A stretch of 64,000 bases of DNA from Amycolatopsis methanolica 239. GTDB lineage: Bacteria; Actinomycetota; Actinomycetes; Mycobacteriales; Pseudonocardiaceae. Shown one piece after another: positions 10,112 to 18,840 of the stretch (positions within the stretch are counted from its first letter, which is position 1; each line of letters starts with the position of its first letter). A program made the position numbers and the translations under genes. The stretch covers positions 1,612,001-1,676,000 of the forward strand of contig NZ_CP009110.1 of NCBI RefSeq assembly GCF_000739085.1. Reading direction: 5' to 3'. The notes under the pieces were generated by a model. That model ran no database searches. It saw nothing but the letters and a program-made list of their open reading frames with translations, and was not told the DNA's origin.

Positions 10112-10711
10112 CTAGCTGATCGGCGCTGAACCGTCCCATTCGGACAGTGGCGCGCAGTGCCACCGCCACTTCGTCAGCCTCGGGTGGCCCGGCAGGGACG
10201 CCCTCCCGTTGGCCCACAGCAAGGTGGGCCACGGGTCGGTGTCCATCGGCGTCCACGGGAACAACCGGTACAGCGCGGCGGCCGCCAGGCGGGGCGTCGG
10301 CGAGAACTCCACGCCCAGACCGCGCGCCGCGTCGGAGGTGTGCACCAGCAACTCGTCGCACGCCATGGCCGCGAAACCGGACGCGTCGGCGATGCCCCAC
10401 GGGTGCCAGCCGCGGGCGTCGGGCGAGCTGGTCGCGACCATCGCGGCCAGCACCTTCGCCGTCGTGCCCAGCGTGACCACCAGCTCGGCCGGCTCGGACT
10501 CCGGCCGCACCTTCGCCTCCATGGTCGACAGCTCGACCGGCCCGGCGGCGAGGTCGTAGGAGTACCAGTGCACGCAGTCCGCGATGTGGGCGACGACCTG
10601 CGCGACCGTCATGTCCATCTCCGGAATCGCCGCCGACCAGTCGCGGTGCAGTTGCCCCGACAGGAACTCCGCGCACTCCTGCGCGGTGGACAGCAGGGCG
10701 TTCGCATCCAT
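10112..10711 (-). CDS. DinB / mycothiol-dependent maleylpyruvate isomerase-fold protein
   Basis: Protein of 199 residues with the four-helix DinB/MDMPI_N arrangement: an N-terminal AxLxxAQECAEFL helix, then VAHIADCVHWYSYDLA (His positions typical of the metal site) and CDELLVHTSDAARGLG (third His). In actinobacteria this superfamily contains mycothiol-dependent isomerases, S-transferases and many uncharacterised proteins. It is the last gene of a minus-strand group: its ATG directly abuts the stop of the symporter gene upstream, so it is probably co-transcribed with anmK and the symporter. Substrate unknown; the link to cell-wall sugar recycling is only positional. Confidence 0.7.
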   Translation of the reverse strand: MDANALLSTAQECAEFLSGQLHRDWSAAIPEMDMTVAQVVAHIADCVHWYSYDLAAGPVELSTMEAKVRPESEPAELVVTLGTTAKVLAAMVATSSPDARGWHPWGIADASGFAAMACDELLVHTSDAARGLGVEFSPTPRLAAAALYRLFPWTPMDTDPWPTLLWANGRASLPGHPRLTKWRWHCAPLSEWDGSAPIS

Positions 10712-12241
10712 CTAGACCGGCTCCGGTTCCTTCGCGGCCGTGGTTTCCGGAGTGCGGTGCCGCAGGGACAGCGCGCCGCCCACGACGAGCGTGATCAGTA
10801 CGCCGAGCAGCGTATACCACGGGAACGCCAGCACGACCGGCTTCGCTCCAGGCGCGGGCGGGATCTTCACCGCGAGCACCACGACCGCCATCACGGCGAC
10901 CGTCACCACGAACGCGATGATCGCGTCCAGCTGCCGCGCCCGCTTGACCCACATGCCGAGGAAGAACGCACCCAGCATCGCGCCGTAGGTGTAGCCGGTG
11001 ATCGACAGGCCCTGCTCGATCACCGGGTTGTTCCGGTTGCTGAACAGCGAACCGAACACCGCGAACACCACCGCCCACACCAGCGTCCACATCCGGCCGT
11101 GCCGCAGCAGCTTCGAATCCTCTGGCTGCCGCTTGGTGAACCGCTGGTAGAGGTCGGCGACCGTGGAGTTGGACAACGCGTTGAGCGCCGAAGCCAGGGC
11201 GCCCATCGTGGAGGCGAGGATCGCGGCGATCAGCAGTCCCGCGACGCCGACCGGCAGCTCGCTGGTGATGAAGTTGGTGAACACGTCGTCACCCTTCACA
11301 CCCAGCTCGGGCAGGGTGCGGAACCTGTTGTGCGCCCACAGCATCGCGCCGACGAACAGGAACAACGCGAACTGGACGGTCACCGCGACGCCGCTGCCGA
11401 TCAGTGCCTTGCGGCCGTCGGCGACGCTGCGGCAGGCGAGGAACCGCTGCACGATCAGCTGGTCCGTGCCGTGCGAGGCCATGGTGAAGATCGCGCCGCC
11501 GACCACGGCCGTGACGAACGCGTACTGGCTGGTCAGCAGGTGCAGGAAGTCGAAGTTGAAGTCGAACAACCGGAAGATCCCGGCGTCCGCGGCGCGCGAG
11601 GTCCACCCGTCGGGCAGTTTCCCGGCCAGCACGATCATCGCGATGATCGCGCCGCCGACGTAGACCGACAGCTGGATCACGTCCACCCACACGACGGCCT
11701 TGATGCCGCCCACCAGGGCGTAGATCACGGTGAGTGCCGTCAGCACCACCACGATCTGCCAGTACGACGTGTTCAGCCCGAAGTGCTTGAGGATGACCTG
11801 GATCGGGATCGCGCCGGCGAACAGCCGCACGCCCTCGGCCAGCAGCCGCGTCACGATGAACGCCACCGACGACACACCCTGCATGGCCGAGCCGAACCGC
11901 TCGCCGAGGAACGCGTACGCGGTGGTCTGCTGCCCTTTGAAGTAGCGCGGCAGCAGCACGAACGACACCAGGGTGCGCCCGATGATGTAGCCGAACGGCA
12001 GCTGCAGGTAGGTGAGGCCGTTGTAGTTGCCGGATGCCGCCCAGATCAGGCCCGGCGTGCTGATCACGGTGAGCGTGGAGGTCTCGGTGGCGACGATCGA
12101 GAAGCACACCGCCCACCACGGCAGGCTGCGTTCGCCGATGAAGTAGTCCGCCGCCGAGCGCTGGCGCCGCCCCACGAGCACGCCGATCGCGGGCATCGCG
12201 GCCAGGTAGACCACGATGATCGCCAGGTCAACTGGGTGCAT
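10712..12241 (-). CDS. Sodium:solute symporter (SSS family)
   Basis: Integral membrane transporter of 509 residues with about 13 hydrophobic helices, beginning with a short periplasmic N-terminus and the SSS-typical RSAADYFIGERSLPWWAV segment. It would couple uptake of an organic solute to sodium in the cytoplasmic membrane. The ATG at 12241 has AGGAG seven bases upstream and overlaps the anmK 3' end by 14 bases, so translation is coupled to an anhydro-MurNAc kinase. That context suggests import of a cell-wall sugar or another amino sugar; the sequence itself does not identify the substrate. Confidence 0.85.
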   Translation of the reverse strand: MHPVDLAIIVVYLAAMPAIGVLVGRRQRSAADYFIGERSLPWWAVCFSIVATETSTLTVISTPGLIWAASGNYNGLTYLQLPFGYIIGRTLVSFVLLPRYFKGQQTTAYAFLGERFGSAMQGVSSVAFIVTRLLAEGVRLFAGAIPIQVILKHFGLNTSYWQIVVVLTALTVIYALVGGIKAVVWVDVIQLSVYVGGAIIAMIVLAGKLPDGWTSRAADAGIFRLFDFNFDFLHLLTSQYAFVTAVVGGAIFTMASHGTDQLIVQRFLACRSVADGRKALIGSGVAVTVQFALFLFVGAMLWAHNRFRTLPELGVKGDDVFTNFITSELPVGVAGLLIAAILASTMGALASALNALSNSTVADLYQRFTKRQPEDSKLLRHGRMWTLVWAVVFAVFGSLFSNRNNPVIEQGLSITGYTYGAMLGAFFLGMWVKRARQLDAIIAFVVTVAVMAVVVLAVKIPPAPGAKPVVLAFPWYTLLGVLITLVVGGALSLRHRTPETTAAKEPEPV

Positions 12242-13406
12242 CAGGCACTCCTATCGGTTGGTCCGGGTGGGCCGCTACCCGCAGACGGGTGACGGTCACC
12301 GGATGTGGAGCGGGCATCGACAGCGGGTGCGCGCCCGGGGTGATGCTGCCGAGCAGCCGGGGTCCGCGTGCGCCGGTCGCCTCCGGCAGGTTCGCCGGGA
12401 CACCGTGCCAGGTGAGCCAGCCGAGCAACGCGGTCAGGTACGCCTCCTTCGCGTCGCGGGGCAGGCCGAACTCGTCGCTCGTCGCCAGCCGGGCGCCGGG
12501 CAGGTGCCGCGCCAGCGCGCGCATCAGCGACGGGTTGTCGGCGCCGCCGCCGGAGACGATCACGGTGGTCGCGTCCGCGCAGGCGCGGGCGATGGTGACG
12601 GCGGTCAGCTCGGTGAGGGTGGCGAGCAGGTCCTCGTCGCGGACGTCGAGCCCGTCGGTCGCGGCACGCAGGTAGCCGCCGTGGAACAGTTCCTTGCCGG
12701 TCGACTTCGGTGGCGGGGCCGTGTAGAAGGGCTCGTCGAGGAGGCGGCGGAGCAGTTCGTCGTGCACGCGTCCGCGGGCGGCGATGGCGCCGTCCAGGTC
12801 GCTGCTCTGCGCGCCGCCGGTCACCTGGTGCGCGGCGAGGTCGAGCAGTGCGTTGCCCGGGCCGGTGTCGAAGGCCTGCACGCCGCCCGCCCGCACGACG
12901 GTGACGTTCGAGATGCCGCCGATGTTCAACGCGACGGCCGGGGCCAGGTCCCGCAGCCACAACGCGTCGAGCGTACTGGCCAGGGGAGCGCCGTGCCCGC
13001 CCGCCGCGATGTCCCGGACGCGCAGGTCGGCGACCACCGGCAGCCCGGTCCGTTCCGCGATCCAGGCCGGTTGCCCCAGCTGCAGGGAGCCGCGGGCGCG
13101 GCCGCCGTCGACCCAGTGGAAGACGGTCTGGCCGAGGGAAGCGACCAGGTCCGCGGTGCCGGACAGGGTGCTCGCGGCTTCGGCGAAGGCCTGCCCCACC
13201 CTGGTGTCCAGGCGCGTGACCTGCTCGAGGGTGGTTCCGGACGGCGGGAGCGCCGCGAGCAGCTCCCGCCGCAGGTCGCCGGGGTAGGGGACCGCGGAGT
13301 GCCCGAGCGGGACGAGCACGACCTCGTCGCCGGACGCGGTCAACTCGGCCAGTGCCACGTCGATCCCGTCGACCGACGTGCCGGAGATGAGCCCGACGAC
13401 GCGCAT
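12228..13406 (-). CDS. anmK: Anhydro-N-acetylmuramic acid kinase
   Basis: Enzyme of 392 residues that cleaves and phosphorylates 1,6-anhydro-MurNAc to MurNAc-6-phosphate during peptidoglycan recycling. Diagnostic segments are GLISGTSVDGID at the start (ATP loop), GHGAPLAS, LNIGGISNVT, FDTGPGN and SGGGADNPSLM. The ATG at 13406 gives the standard N-terminus; about 80 upstream in-frame codons have no family counterpart. It leads a minus-strand unit with the SSS transporter and the MDMPI-fold gene and is divergent from ftsY, with 106 bases between. A MurQ etherase is not present in the window. Confidence 0.93.
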   Translation of the reverse strand: MRVVGLISGTSVDGIDVALAELTASGDEVVLVPLGHSAVPYPGDLRRELLAALPPSGTTLEQVTRLDTRVGQAFAEAASTLSGTADLVASLGQTVFHWVDGGRARGSLQLGQPAWIAERTGLPVVADLRVRDIAAGGHGAPLASTLDALWLRDLAPAVALNIGGISNVTVVRAGGVQAFDTGPGNALLDLAAHQVTGGAQSSDLDGAIAARGRVHDELLRRLLDEPFYTAPPPKSTGKELFHGGYLRAATDGLDVRDEDLLATLTELTAVTIARACADATTVIVSGGGADNPSLMRALARHLPGARLATSDEFGLPRDAKEAYLTALLGWLTWHGVPANLPEATGARGPRLLGSITPGAHPLSMPAPHPVTVTRLRVAAHPDQPIGVPDAPS

Positions 13407-13512
13407 GACCGAGTGGTCTAGTCCTTTTTTGACCGGAGCGCAAGGCATCCGGTGAGTTTTTGTCCGCGAGGGGTGTCCTGCCCGGTCGACCAGCAGATGC
13501 GAGGATGGCCAC

Positions 13513-14892
13513 GTGGCGGAAAACCTCTGGTTCTGGATCATCCTGGTGGTCGTCGTCCTGCTGGCGATCCTCCTCATCACCGGTCTGGTCTTCGCCCGCA
13601 GGCGGCGGATCAGCCTGACCGAGGCGGAGCCGGAGCGGGAGACCAAGCCCCCGAGAGGCGGGAACTACCAGGCCGGCGGCGGCATCGCCCTGGCGCCTGG
13701 TGGTCGGAAGACGGAGACGGCCGAACCGCCCGAGCACCCTGCCGGTGAGCGCACCGAGGTGGACGGGCAGCCGGGTGTCGGCGACGACGCCTCCGTGCCC
13801 CGCGACTCGCCGCGCCGGGGCATCGTCGACGTCGGTCTCCCGGAGGCCGAGGCGCCCGTGCCGCCGACGCAGGTCCCGGCCGCCCCCGAGGTGCCGACGA
13901 CGCCCGAGGTGCCTGCCGCGCGTGAGCCGGAGAAGGCCGCGGTCGCGGTCGAGGAGCCGGAGCCGGTCTCCGGGCGGATTGAGCGGCTGCGCGGGCGGCT
14001 GTCGAAGTCCCGGTCGATGTTCGGCCAGAGCCTGCTCGGCCTGCTCGGCGCGGGTGACCTGGACGAGGATTCGTGGCAGGACGTCGAGGACACCCTGCTG
14101 ATGGCGGACCTCGGCGCGGCCACGACGACGGAGATCGTGGAGACGCTGCGGACCGAGCTGACCGCGCGGGCGGTGCGGACGTCCGCGGAGGCGCGCACGG
14201 TGCTCAAGACCGTGCTGACCAACGCGCTGCACCCGGACTGGGACCGCTCGGTGCGGGCGCTCGCGCACACCGTGGACGAGACGAAGCAGCCGGCCGTCGT
14301 GCTGGTCGCGGGTGTCAACGGCACCGGGAAGACCACGACGACGGGCAAGCTCGCGCGGGTGCTGGTCGCGCAGGGCAGCGAGGTGCTGCTGGGCGCCGCG
14401 GACACCTTCCGCGCCGCCGCGGCCGAGCAGCTGCAGACCTGGTCGGAGCGGGTCGGGGCCGAGGTCGTGCGCGGCAAGGAGGGCGCCGACCCGGCGTCCG
14501 TGGCGTTCGACGCGGTCAAGCGGGGCGTGGACGCCGGGGTCGACGCGGTGCTGATCGACACGGCCGGCCGCCTGCACACGAAGACCGGCCTGATGGACGA
14601 GCTCGGCAAGGTCAAGCGGGTGGTCGAGAAGCAGGCCAAGGTGGACGAGGTGCTGCTGGTCCTCGACGCGACGACTGGCCAGAACGGGCTGATGCAGGCC
14701 CGCGTGTTCCGGGAGGTCGTGGACGTCACCGGGATCGTGCTGACCAAGCTCGACGGCACCGCCAAGGGCGGCATCGTGTTCCAGGTCCAGCGGGAGCTCG
14801 GGGTGCCCGTGAAGCTCGTCGGACTGGGCGAAGGGCCGGACGACCTGGCGCCCTTCGAGCCGGCCGCCTTCGTGGACGCCCTGCTCGGATGA
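13513..14892 (+). CDS. ftsY: Signal recognition particle receptor FtsY
   Basis: SRP receptor GTPase of 459 residues. It starts with a transmembrane helix (about 5-28), typical of actinobacterial FtsY, followed by an acidic/Pro-rich linker to about residue 155. The NG domain follows: P-loop GVNGTGKTT (267-275), then DTAGRLH, TKLDGTAKGG and GLGEGPDDL. It docks Ffh-ribosome complexes on the membrane; ffh lies at 50.0 kb. The GTG at 13513 is the only start that includes the helix. The sequence is intact up to the damaged region that begins about 120 bases downstream. Confidence 0.96.
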   Translation: MAENLWFWIILVVVVLLAILLITGLVFARRRRISLTEAEPERETKPPRGGNYQAGGGIALAPGGRKTETAEPPEHPAGERTEVDGQPGVGDDASVPRDSPRRGIVDVGLPEAEAPVPPTQVPAAPEVPTTPEVPAAREPEKAAVAVEEPEPVSGRIERLRGRLSKSRSMFGQSLLGLLGAGDLDEDSWQDVEDTLLMADLGAATTTEIVETLRTELTARAVRTSAEARTVLKTVLTNALHPDWDRSVRALAHTVDETKQPAVVLVAGVNGTGKTTTTGKLARVLVAQGSEVLLGAADTFRAAAAEQLQTWSERVGAEVVRGKEGADPASVAFDAVKRGVDAGVDAVLIDTAGRLHTKTGLMDELGKVKRVVEKQAKVDEVLLVLDATTGQNGLMQARVFREVVDVTGIVLTKLDGTAKGGIVFQVQRELGVPVKLVGLGEGPDDLAPFEPAAFVDALLG

Positions 14893-14905
14893 GCTGTCGC
14901 CCGTC

Positions 14906-14989
14906 CGGGTGAGATGATCATAAACGCCGTACAAGGTCGGCTGGAGTTCGCCAGTCTGTGAAGGCGCGCCGCGGGGAGCGGCGCGCCTT
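14906..14989 (+). promoter_or_regulatory. Leader-like element, copy A (GTACAAG motif plus GGGGA hairpin)
   Basis: Starts with CGGGTGAGA, has GTACAAG at 14929-14935, and ends in a 12-bp hairpin (14961-14972 with 14978-14989) closing a GGGGA loop. A second copy lies at 18410. Between them I count 47 identical bases in 67 columns with no gap until the hairpin loop, and stem bases differ in a mostly pairing-preserving way. It lies 20 bases before the first broken secretion-associated gene. It could be a promoter-plus-attenuator, a structured leader, or partly the ftsY terminator; no known RNA family was recognised. Confidence 0.45.
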
Positions 14990-15008
14990 GTCCTTGACTG
15001 GGTGGGCG

Positions 15009-15489
15009 ATGACCGGCTTCGACGCGGTCCCGGACGAACTGCGGCAGACGGCGAGCACCATCGGCGACGTAGTGTCCGGCGTCGCCGGCCTGGCCTTCCG
15101 CGCACCGGCAGGCGGGCTGGACTGATTTCCTCCGCGAGATGGAGGCGCAGCTGAAGAAGCTGCGCGCCAAGGCCGAGGAGCACGGCGAGAGCCTGCGTGT
15201 GGCGGCAGGCGTGTACCTGGAGTCGGACGACGACGCCGGCCGGTCCCTGGCCGGCATGGGCGAGACCGGTGACCCGCTCGGCGGCATGGTCGGCGGCGGC
15301 TTCGCCGGTGCTCGCGTGACGGGCAGCGCCACCGCGAGCGCCGCCGGTCTCCAGGGCGCCGCCAGTGGTCCGGTCGAGCAGGCCGGGATCATGAGCCCGG
15401 AACGCGCGCGCGAGCTGTTCCCGGACGGCGGCAGCATCTCCAGCCGGCTGAACCCCGCCGAATTCGACGCCGACGAGCGGACCTACTGA
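15009..15489 (+). pseudogene. Frameshifted EspC-like type VII secretion target
   Basis: The ATG at 15009 opens MTGFDAVPDELRQTASTIGD, typical of small helical ESX/EspC-like secretion targets, but a TGA at 15123-15125 ends it after 38 residues. The rest of the gene continues in the next frame (GWTDFLREMEAQLKKLR ... AGVYLESDDD), with an internal ATG at 15139, and ends at 15489. The usual turn between the two helices seems to be missing, so the lesion looks like a short out-of-frame deletion around 15110. Its restored stop overlaps the next ATG (TGATG), as in an operon. Decay and sequence error are both possible. Confidence 0.6.
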
Positions 15490-16785
15490 TGGCCGCCGGA
15501 CTCGGTGAGACGACCAGCCCCAGGGAGCTGATCCCGGGCGAGCCGGAGCTGATCGCAGGCGACCTGCGTGATCTGGTCGCCGGCATCCAGCAGATCGGCA
15601 CCACCGGCGACGGGCTCGCCGGGATCGTCCCCGCGCAGTGGAGCGGTGCGGCCGCCGACGCCTTCCGGGAGGCGTCGGCGCGGAGCCGCCCAAGTGGATC
15701 GAGACCGCGGCCCTCCTGGGCCAGGGCGGTCAGTCGCTCGCGGACTTCGGTGACGCGCTGACCTGGGCGCAGTCCGAAGCGCAGCGCGCCATCGAGATGT
15801 ACACCGAGGCGCAGGCCGCCTCCCGCGCGGCAGCCGCGCAGTACAACGCCAGGCCGCGCGGGCCCAGGCCGTCGGTCAGGCTCTCGCTCCGTTCCAGGAC
15901 CCTGGCGAGGGAAGCCCAGTCGGTGCTCGACTTCGCCCGCGCCCACGTGAGCCAGATCGGCGATTCCGTCGCGGCGGCCGTCGGATTCGAGCCCGACGGC
16001 GACGGCGGGTACCGCAAGGAGCTCGGCGAGAAGAGCCACGAACCCGGGAGGCAGAAGGGGTTCGAGTGGGGCTCCCAGTCCGACGGGATGCTCAGCGACC
16101 GGATCGACGCGACCCTCGAAGCGCTCGGCTTCGACCTCTCGGACGAGACCTTCAGCGCCTCCGCGAGCGGGGAGCTGCTGGGCGGGAGCCTGGACGGCTC
16201 CTTCGGCGCCGGTGCGCTGTCGGGATCGGGGAAGCTCGAAGGCTCGCTCTTCGGCGCCAGCGCCGGCGTGTCCGGAAGCGCCAACGCCCTCGTGTGACCG
16301 CAGCGGCGAACGCCGAGGCGTGGCTGGCCAAGGGGGCGGCAGAGGGACAGGTCAAGCTCGGGGCGCACGCCGGCGCTTCCGGGCACGCGGAAGCCTCCGT
16401 TGGAGTGCGGGCCGAGGCCGAGGGAAGCGCGAGCCTGACCGGTGTCCGGGGCAGCCTGGGAGGCTCTGCCGGCGTCCGAGCCGGTGTCGCGGCGAGTGCC
16501 GAGGGGGCTGGTCTCGGCGCGGGCGTTCACGGCGGGCTCTCGGCCGGAGTCGGTGCGCACGCGGACGGCCAGATCGGGATGGGCGACGACGGCAAGTTCC
16601 ACCTGAGCGCGTCGCGCGGCCTGACTTTGGGCATCGGCGCGGACGTCGGGTTCGACATCGCGATCGACCCGCAGGAGGTCGTGGACACTGTGACGGACGT
16701 GGCCGACGACGTTGCCGACATCGCGACGGACGTCGGGCACGGGCTGGCCAACGCCGCGGACGCGGTCGCGGACTTCCTGTTCTAG
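15489..16785 (+). pseudogene. Frameshifted type VII secretion signal-domain protein
   Basis: Remnant of a large secreted protein read in three frames. 15489 to about 15680 encodes the T7SS-signal-like start (LIPGEPELIAGDLRDLVAG ... AQWSGAAADAFRE). It resumes in another frame with EPPKWIETAALLGQGG and DALTWAQSEAQRAIEMYTEAQ. A short stretch near 15850-15910 reads sensibly only in a third frame (AARAQAVGQALAPFQDP). A TG duplication near 16285 then shifts into the Gly/Ala/Ser-rich tail (NAEAWLAKGAAEG ...) ending at 16785. At least four small indels are needed to join the pieces. Such proteins carry an N-terminal T7SS-targeting domain; the C-terminal repeat has no recognised toxin domain. Confidence 0.6.
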
Positions 16786-16803
16786 GACGGAGACGGAGAA
16801 ATC

Positions 16804-17023
16804 GTGGTAGGCACCATTCCGGTGCCGATCCAGTTCTCGCTGCCCGAGGGCTGGCAGTCGGTGCGACCGGCCGAGGTCAAGGCCGACGAGGCCGCGTTCG
16901 TGGCCCTGCGCCCGCCGGCGCTCAAGGGGTTCACCCCGAACATCACGATCAGCGGCGAGCTGCACCCCCGCGATGTGTCGCTTACCGAACTCGCCGACGC
17001 GGCGCTGGACCGGTTGCGGCGCG
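16804..17023 (+). pseudogene. 5' remnant of a secretion-locus protein (LpqN-like start)
   Basis: A GTG at 16804 behind GGAGAAATC opens IPVPIQFSLPEGWQSVRP ... GFTPNITISGEL, resembling the N-terminal half of the LpqN/LpqT-like proteins that accompany type VII secretion targets in actinobacteria. After about 73 residues (ALDRLRR) the frame leaves family-like sequence and joins, out of frame, the inside of a YbaB-like gene. More than half of the protein seems to be deleted. Confidence 0.5.
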
Positions 17024-17638
17024 CCCGACGCCCAGCTCGGCAGGCGCAAGGAGGCCGGGTTGCTGCGCCGGATCGAGGCCATCGACACCGCGGCGGCCGA
17101 CAACCGCCGTCGCGTCCAGACCTACAAGCAGATGGCCGGGAAACTGAAGGACGTGACCGCGGAGGCGGTCTCGCCGGACGGTGCCGTCCGGGTCGTCGCG
17201 GGCGCGGGTGGCGAGGTCAAGGCGGTGACCTTCGGCGAACGCGTCCGCGACCTGCCGCCGGCCGCGCTGTCCGCAGTGGTGATGCACACCCTCGCGGTCG
17301 CGCGGGCCGCCGCGGCCAGGCAGCAGGCCGAGGTCGTGCGCCGGGGCCTCGGCGACACCGAGCTCCTGGACCGCGTGCTCGACGCGGACGAGAACACGTT
17401 CGGCGACCAGCGGCCGAAGCACCCCGGTCCGGCTCCCGTGTTCGTCCCGCCTCGCGAACAGGAACCGCTGGCGAGCGCCGACCAGCTCTTCGAGGAGTGC
17501 CCGGCTGTTCCGCCGCCACCGCCTCCCGCCCCGATGCCGGTGCCGCCTCGAGTGCCCGCGGCGCACCGGCGGCCGCCCGTGCAGGACGACGAGCCGTTCG
17601 AGGAGACCGACCTGTTCGCGGACGGTTCGGGCCGGTGA
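17024..17638 (+). pseudogene. YbaB/EbfC-family protein lacking its own start
   Basis: From DAQLGRRKEAGLLRRIEAID onward this is a YbaB/EbfC-type nucleoid-associated protein (VTAEAVSPDGAVRVV, GAGGEVKAVTF, ARQQAEVV) with a Pro-rich acidic tail, about 200 residues, ending at 17638. The family normally starts right before DAQ, but here the preceding bases belong to the truncated gene at 16804, so no start codon is left. An ATG at 16973 in this frame would add a nonsense leader. Such YbaB-like proteins are frequent in ESX-associated clusters. The fusion looks like a deletion of roughly 300 bases or more. Confidence 0.55.
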
Positions 17639-18416
17639 GCGCGGGAGCGGTCGTCGCGATGGCGGTCGCGGGTCAGTGGTCTTCATGGGGCTGATCACCT
17701 GGCTGATCGTGTGGTTCAACCGCAGGCAGGGTGCCGCCGCGGCGGTCACGCTCGCCAAGTTGCGGGAGGAGTTGCCGCGGCGGGGGTGGACGTACGTCGA
17801 GCGCGACGATTCGTTGGCCGAGGCCTACAACCGGCAGTACGAGCAGTTCTGGAGCCCGGAGCAGAGCCAGTTCTGGCGCCCGAACCAGCCGGTATGGCGG
17901 TCCGGCTTCCAGGTCAAGGCGCCGGGGCCGCTGGAGCAGCACTTCATCCGGCCGCCGCACGCGCGAAGCGCTCACGACATCATCACCGGCACCCGCCCCG
18001 GCCGCCCGTTCGTCGCCGCGACGCTCGAAATCTTCTACATGCACCAGATCACCACCGAACTCTGCATCTGGGTGCGCACGCCCGCGCCGTGCCCGCCGGT
18101 GTACGTGCGGCAGACGGTGGGGATGGTCAGCAAGATCAACGCGGCCGTCGGGCAGGGCGACTTCCGCACCGGCCACCCGGCCTTCGACGACCGGTTCGAG
18201 GTCAACGGGCCGGACGAGCGGTTCCTCGCCCACGTGATCACCCCGGCGCTGGCGGAGTTCCTGCTCACCGATGAACGCCGGTTCCGCGGGTTCACGCTGT
18301 TCGCCGACCGCGCCGACGCCCTCGACCGGATCCGCGACCACCGTGATCCCGCCGAACTGGTCGCGGCGCTTGACCTCCGCTGCGACATCCTCGACCGCAT
18401 CCCCCTGATCGGGTGA
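17635..18416 (+). pseudogene. Membrane-anchored conserved protein of the secretion locus, N-terminal frameshift
   Basis: A GTG at 17635 overlaps the previous stop (GTGA) and begins a hydrophobic helix (SAGAVVAMAVAG) that should run into VVFMGLITWLIVWFNRR, but a one-base change of frame near 17675 separates the two. The remainder, in the frame starting GTG 17676 or ATG 17685, is about 243 residues: a soluble domain with REELPRRGWTYVERD and QYEQFWSPEQSQFW, ending ILDRIPLIG. Function unknown; homologous arrangements sit beside YbaB-like ESX genes. If 17685 is used, a shortened but still membrane-anchored product could be made, so this may be functional. Confidence 0.5.
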
Positions 18417-18494
18417 GAAGATCGGGAACGCTGTACAAGCCAGGTCAGAGCAGTGCAGGATGTGAGGGCGCGTCGCTGGGGAGGCGGCGCGCGC
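18410..18494 (+). promoter_or_regulatory. Leader-like element, copy B (GTACAAG motif plus GGGGA hairpin)
   Basis: CGGGTGAGA at 18410, GTACAAG at 18433-18439, TGTGA at 18461 and a hairpin with about 10 pairs (two of them G-T) closing the same GGGGA loop as copy A. The distance from CGGGT to TGTGA is 51 bases in both copies. It precedes the lipoprotein gene at 18518, so each copy stands before a gene for an extracytoplasmic protein. Confidence 0.45.
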
Positions 18495-18517
18495 TTTCAC
18501 TTCCTGGGGTTCTCGCA

Positions 18518-18840
18518 ATGTTCCGCGCCGCGCTCGTCGTCTGCTCTGCCCTGCTGCTCGCCGCCTGCACGGTCACCGTCGGGACGACCCGTTCGCTCAG
18601 TCAGGAGACCGTCGAGCAGGGGATTTCCGACACGGTCCTCAGCATGGTCGGGCACCCGCCCGAGGCGGTCGATTGCCCGGATCCGCTGACCGCGCAGCCG
18701 GGTAACAGCGCTCGCTGCGTGCTCACCGTCGGGGGCAAGCGCTACGGGGTCACCGCGACTGTCACGCAGTCGCGAACGGCGGCGCCGACTACCACATCCA
18801 GGTCGACGACCAGCCCCTCGAAAACCCCTGGTTCGGCTGA
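18518..18840 (+). pseudogene. Frameshifted DUF4333-type lipoprotein
   Basis: The ATG at 18518 opens a lipoprotein signal with lipobox LLAACT, followed by the DUF4333 pattern (PEAVDCPDPL ... GNSARCVLTVGGKRYGVTATV) with its two Cys. Near 18770 the frame breaks: the family's ending (GADYHIQVDDQPLENP) is present but one frame over and stops at 18838-18840, exactly next to the convergent IclR stop at 18841. Uncorrected, the frame runs on to 18889 into the IclR gene. The exact abutment after correction strongly supports a single-base indel. Confidence 0.65.

Noticed and set aside
12241..15693. Open frame of more than 1100 codons on the minus strand
   Set aside because: It runs through anmK, ftsY and the secretion genes in shadow frames, with Arg/Pro/Gly low-complexity only.
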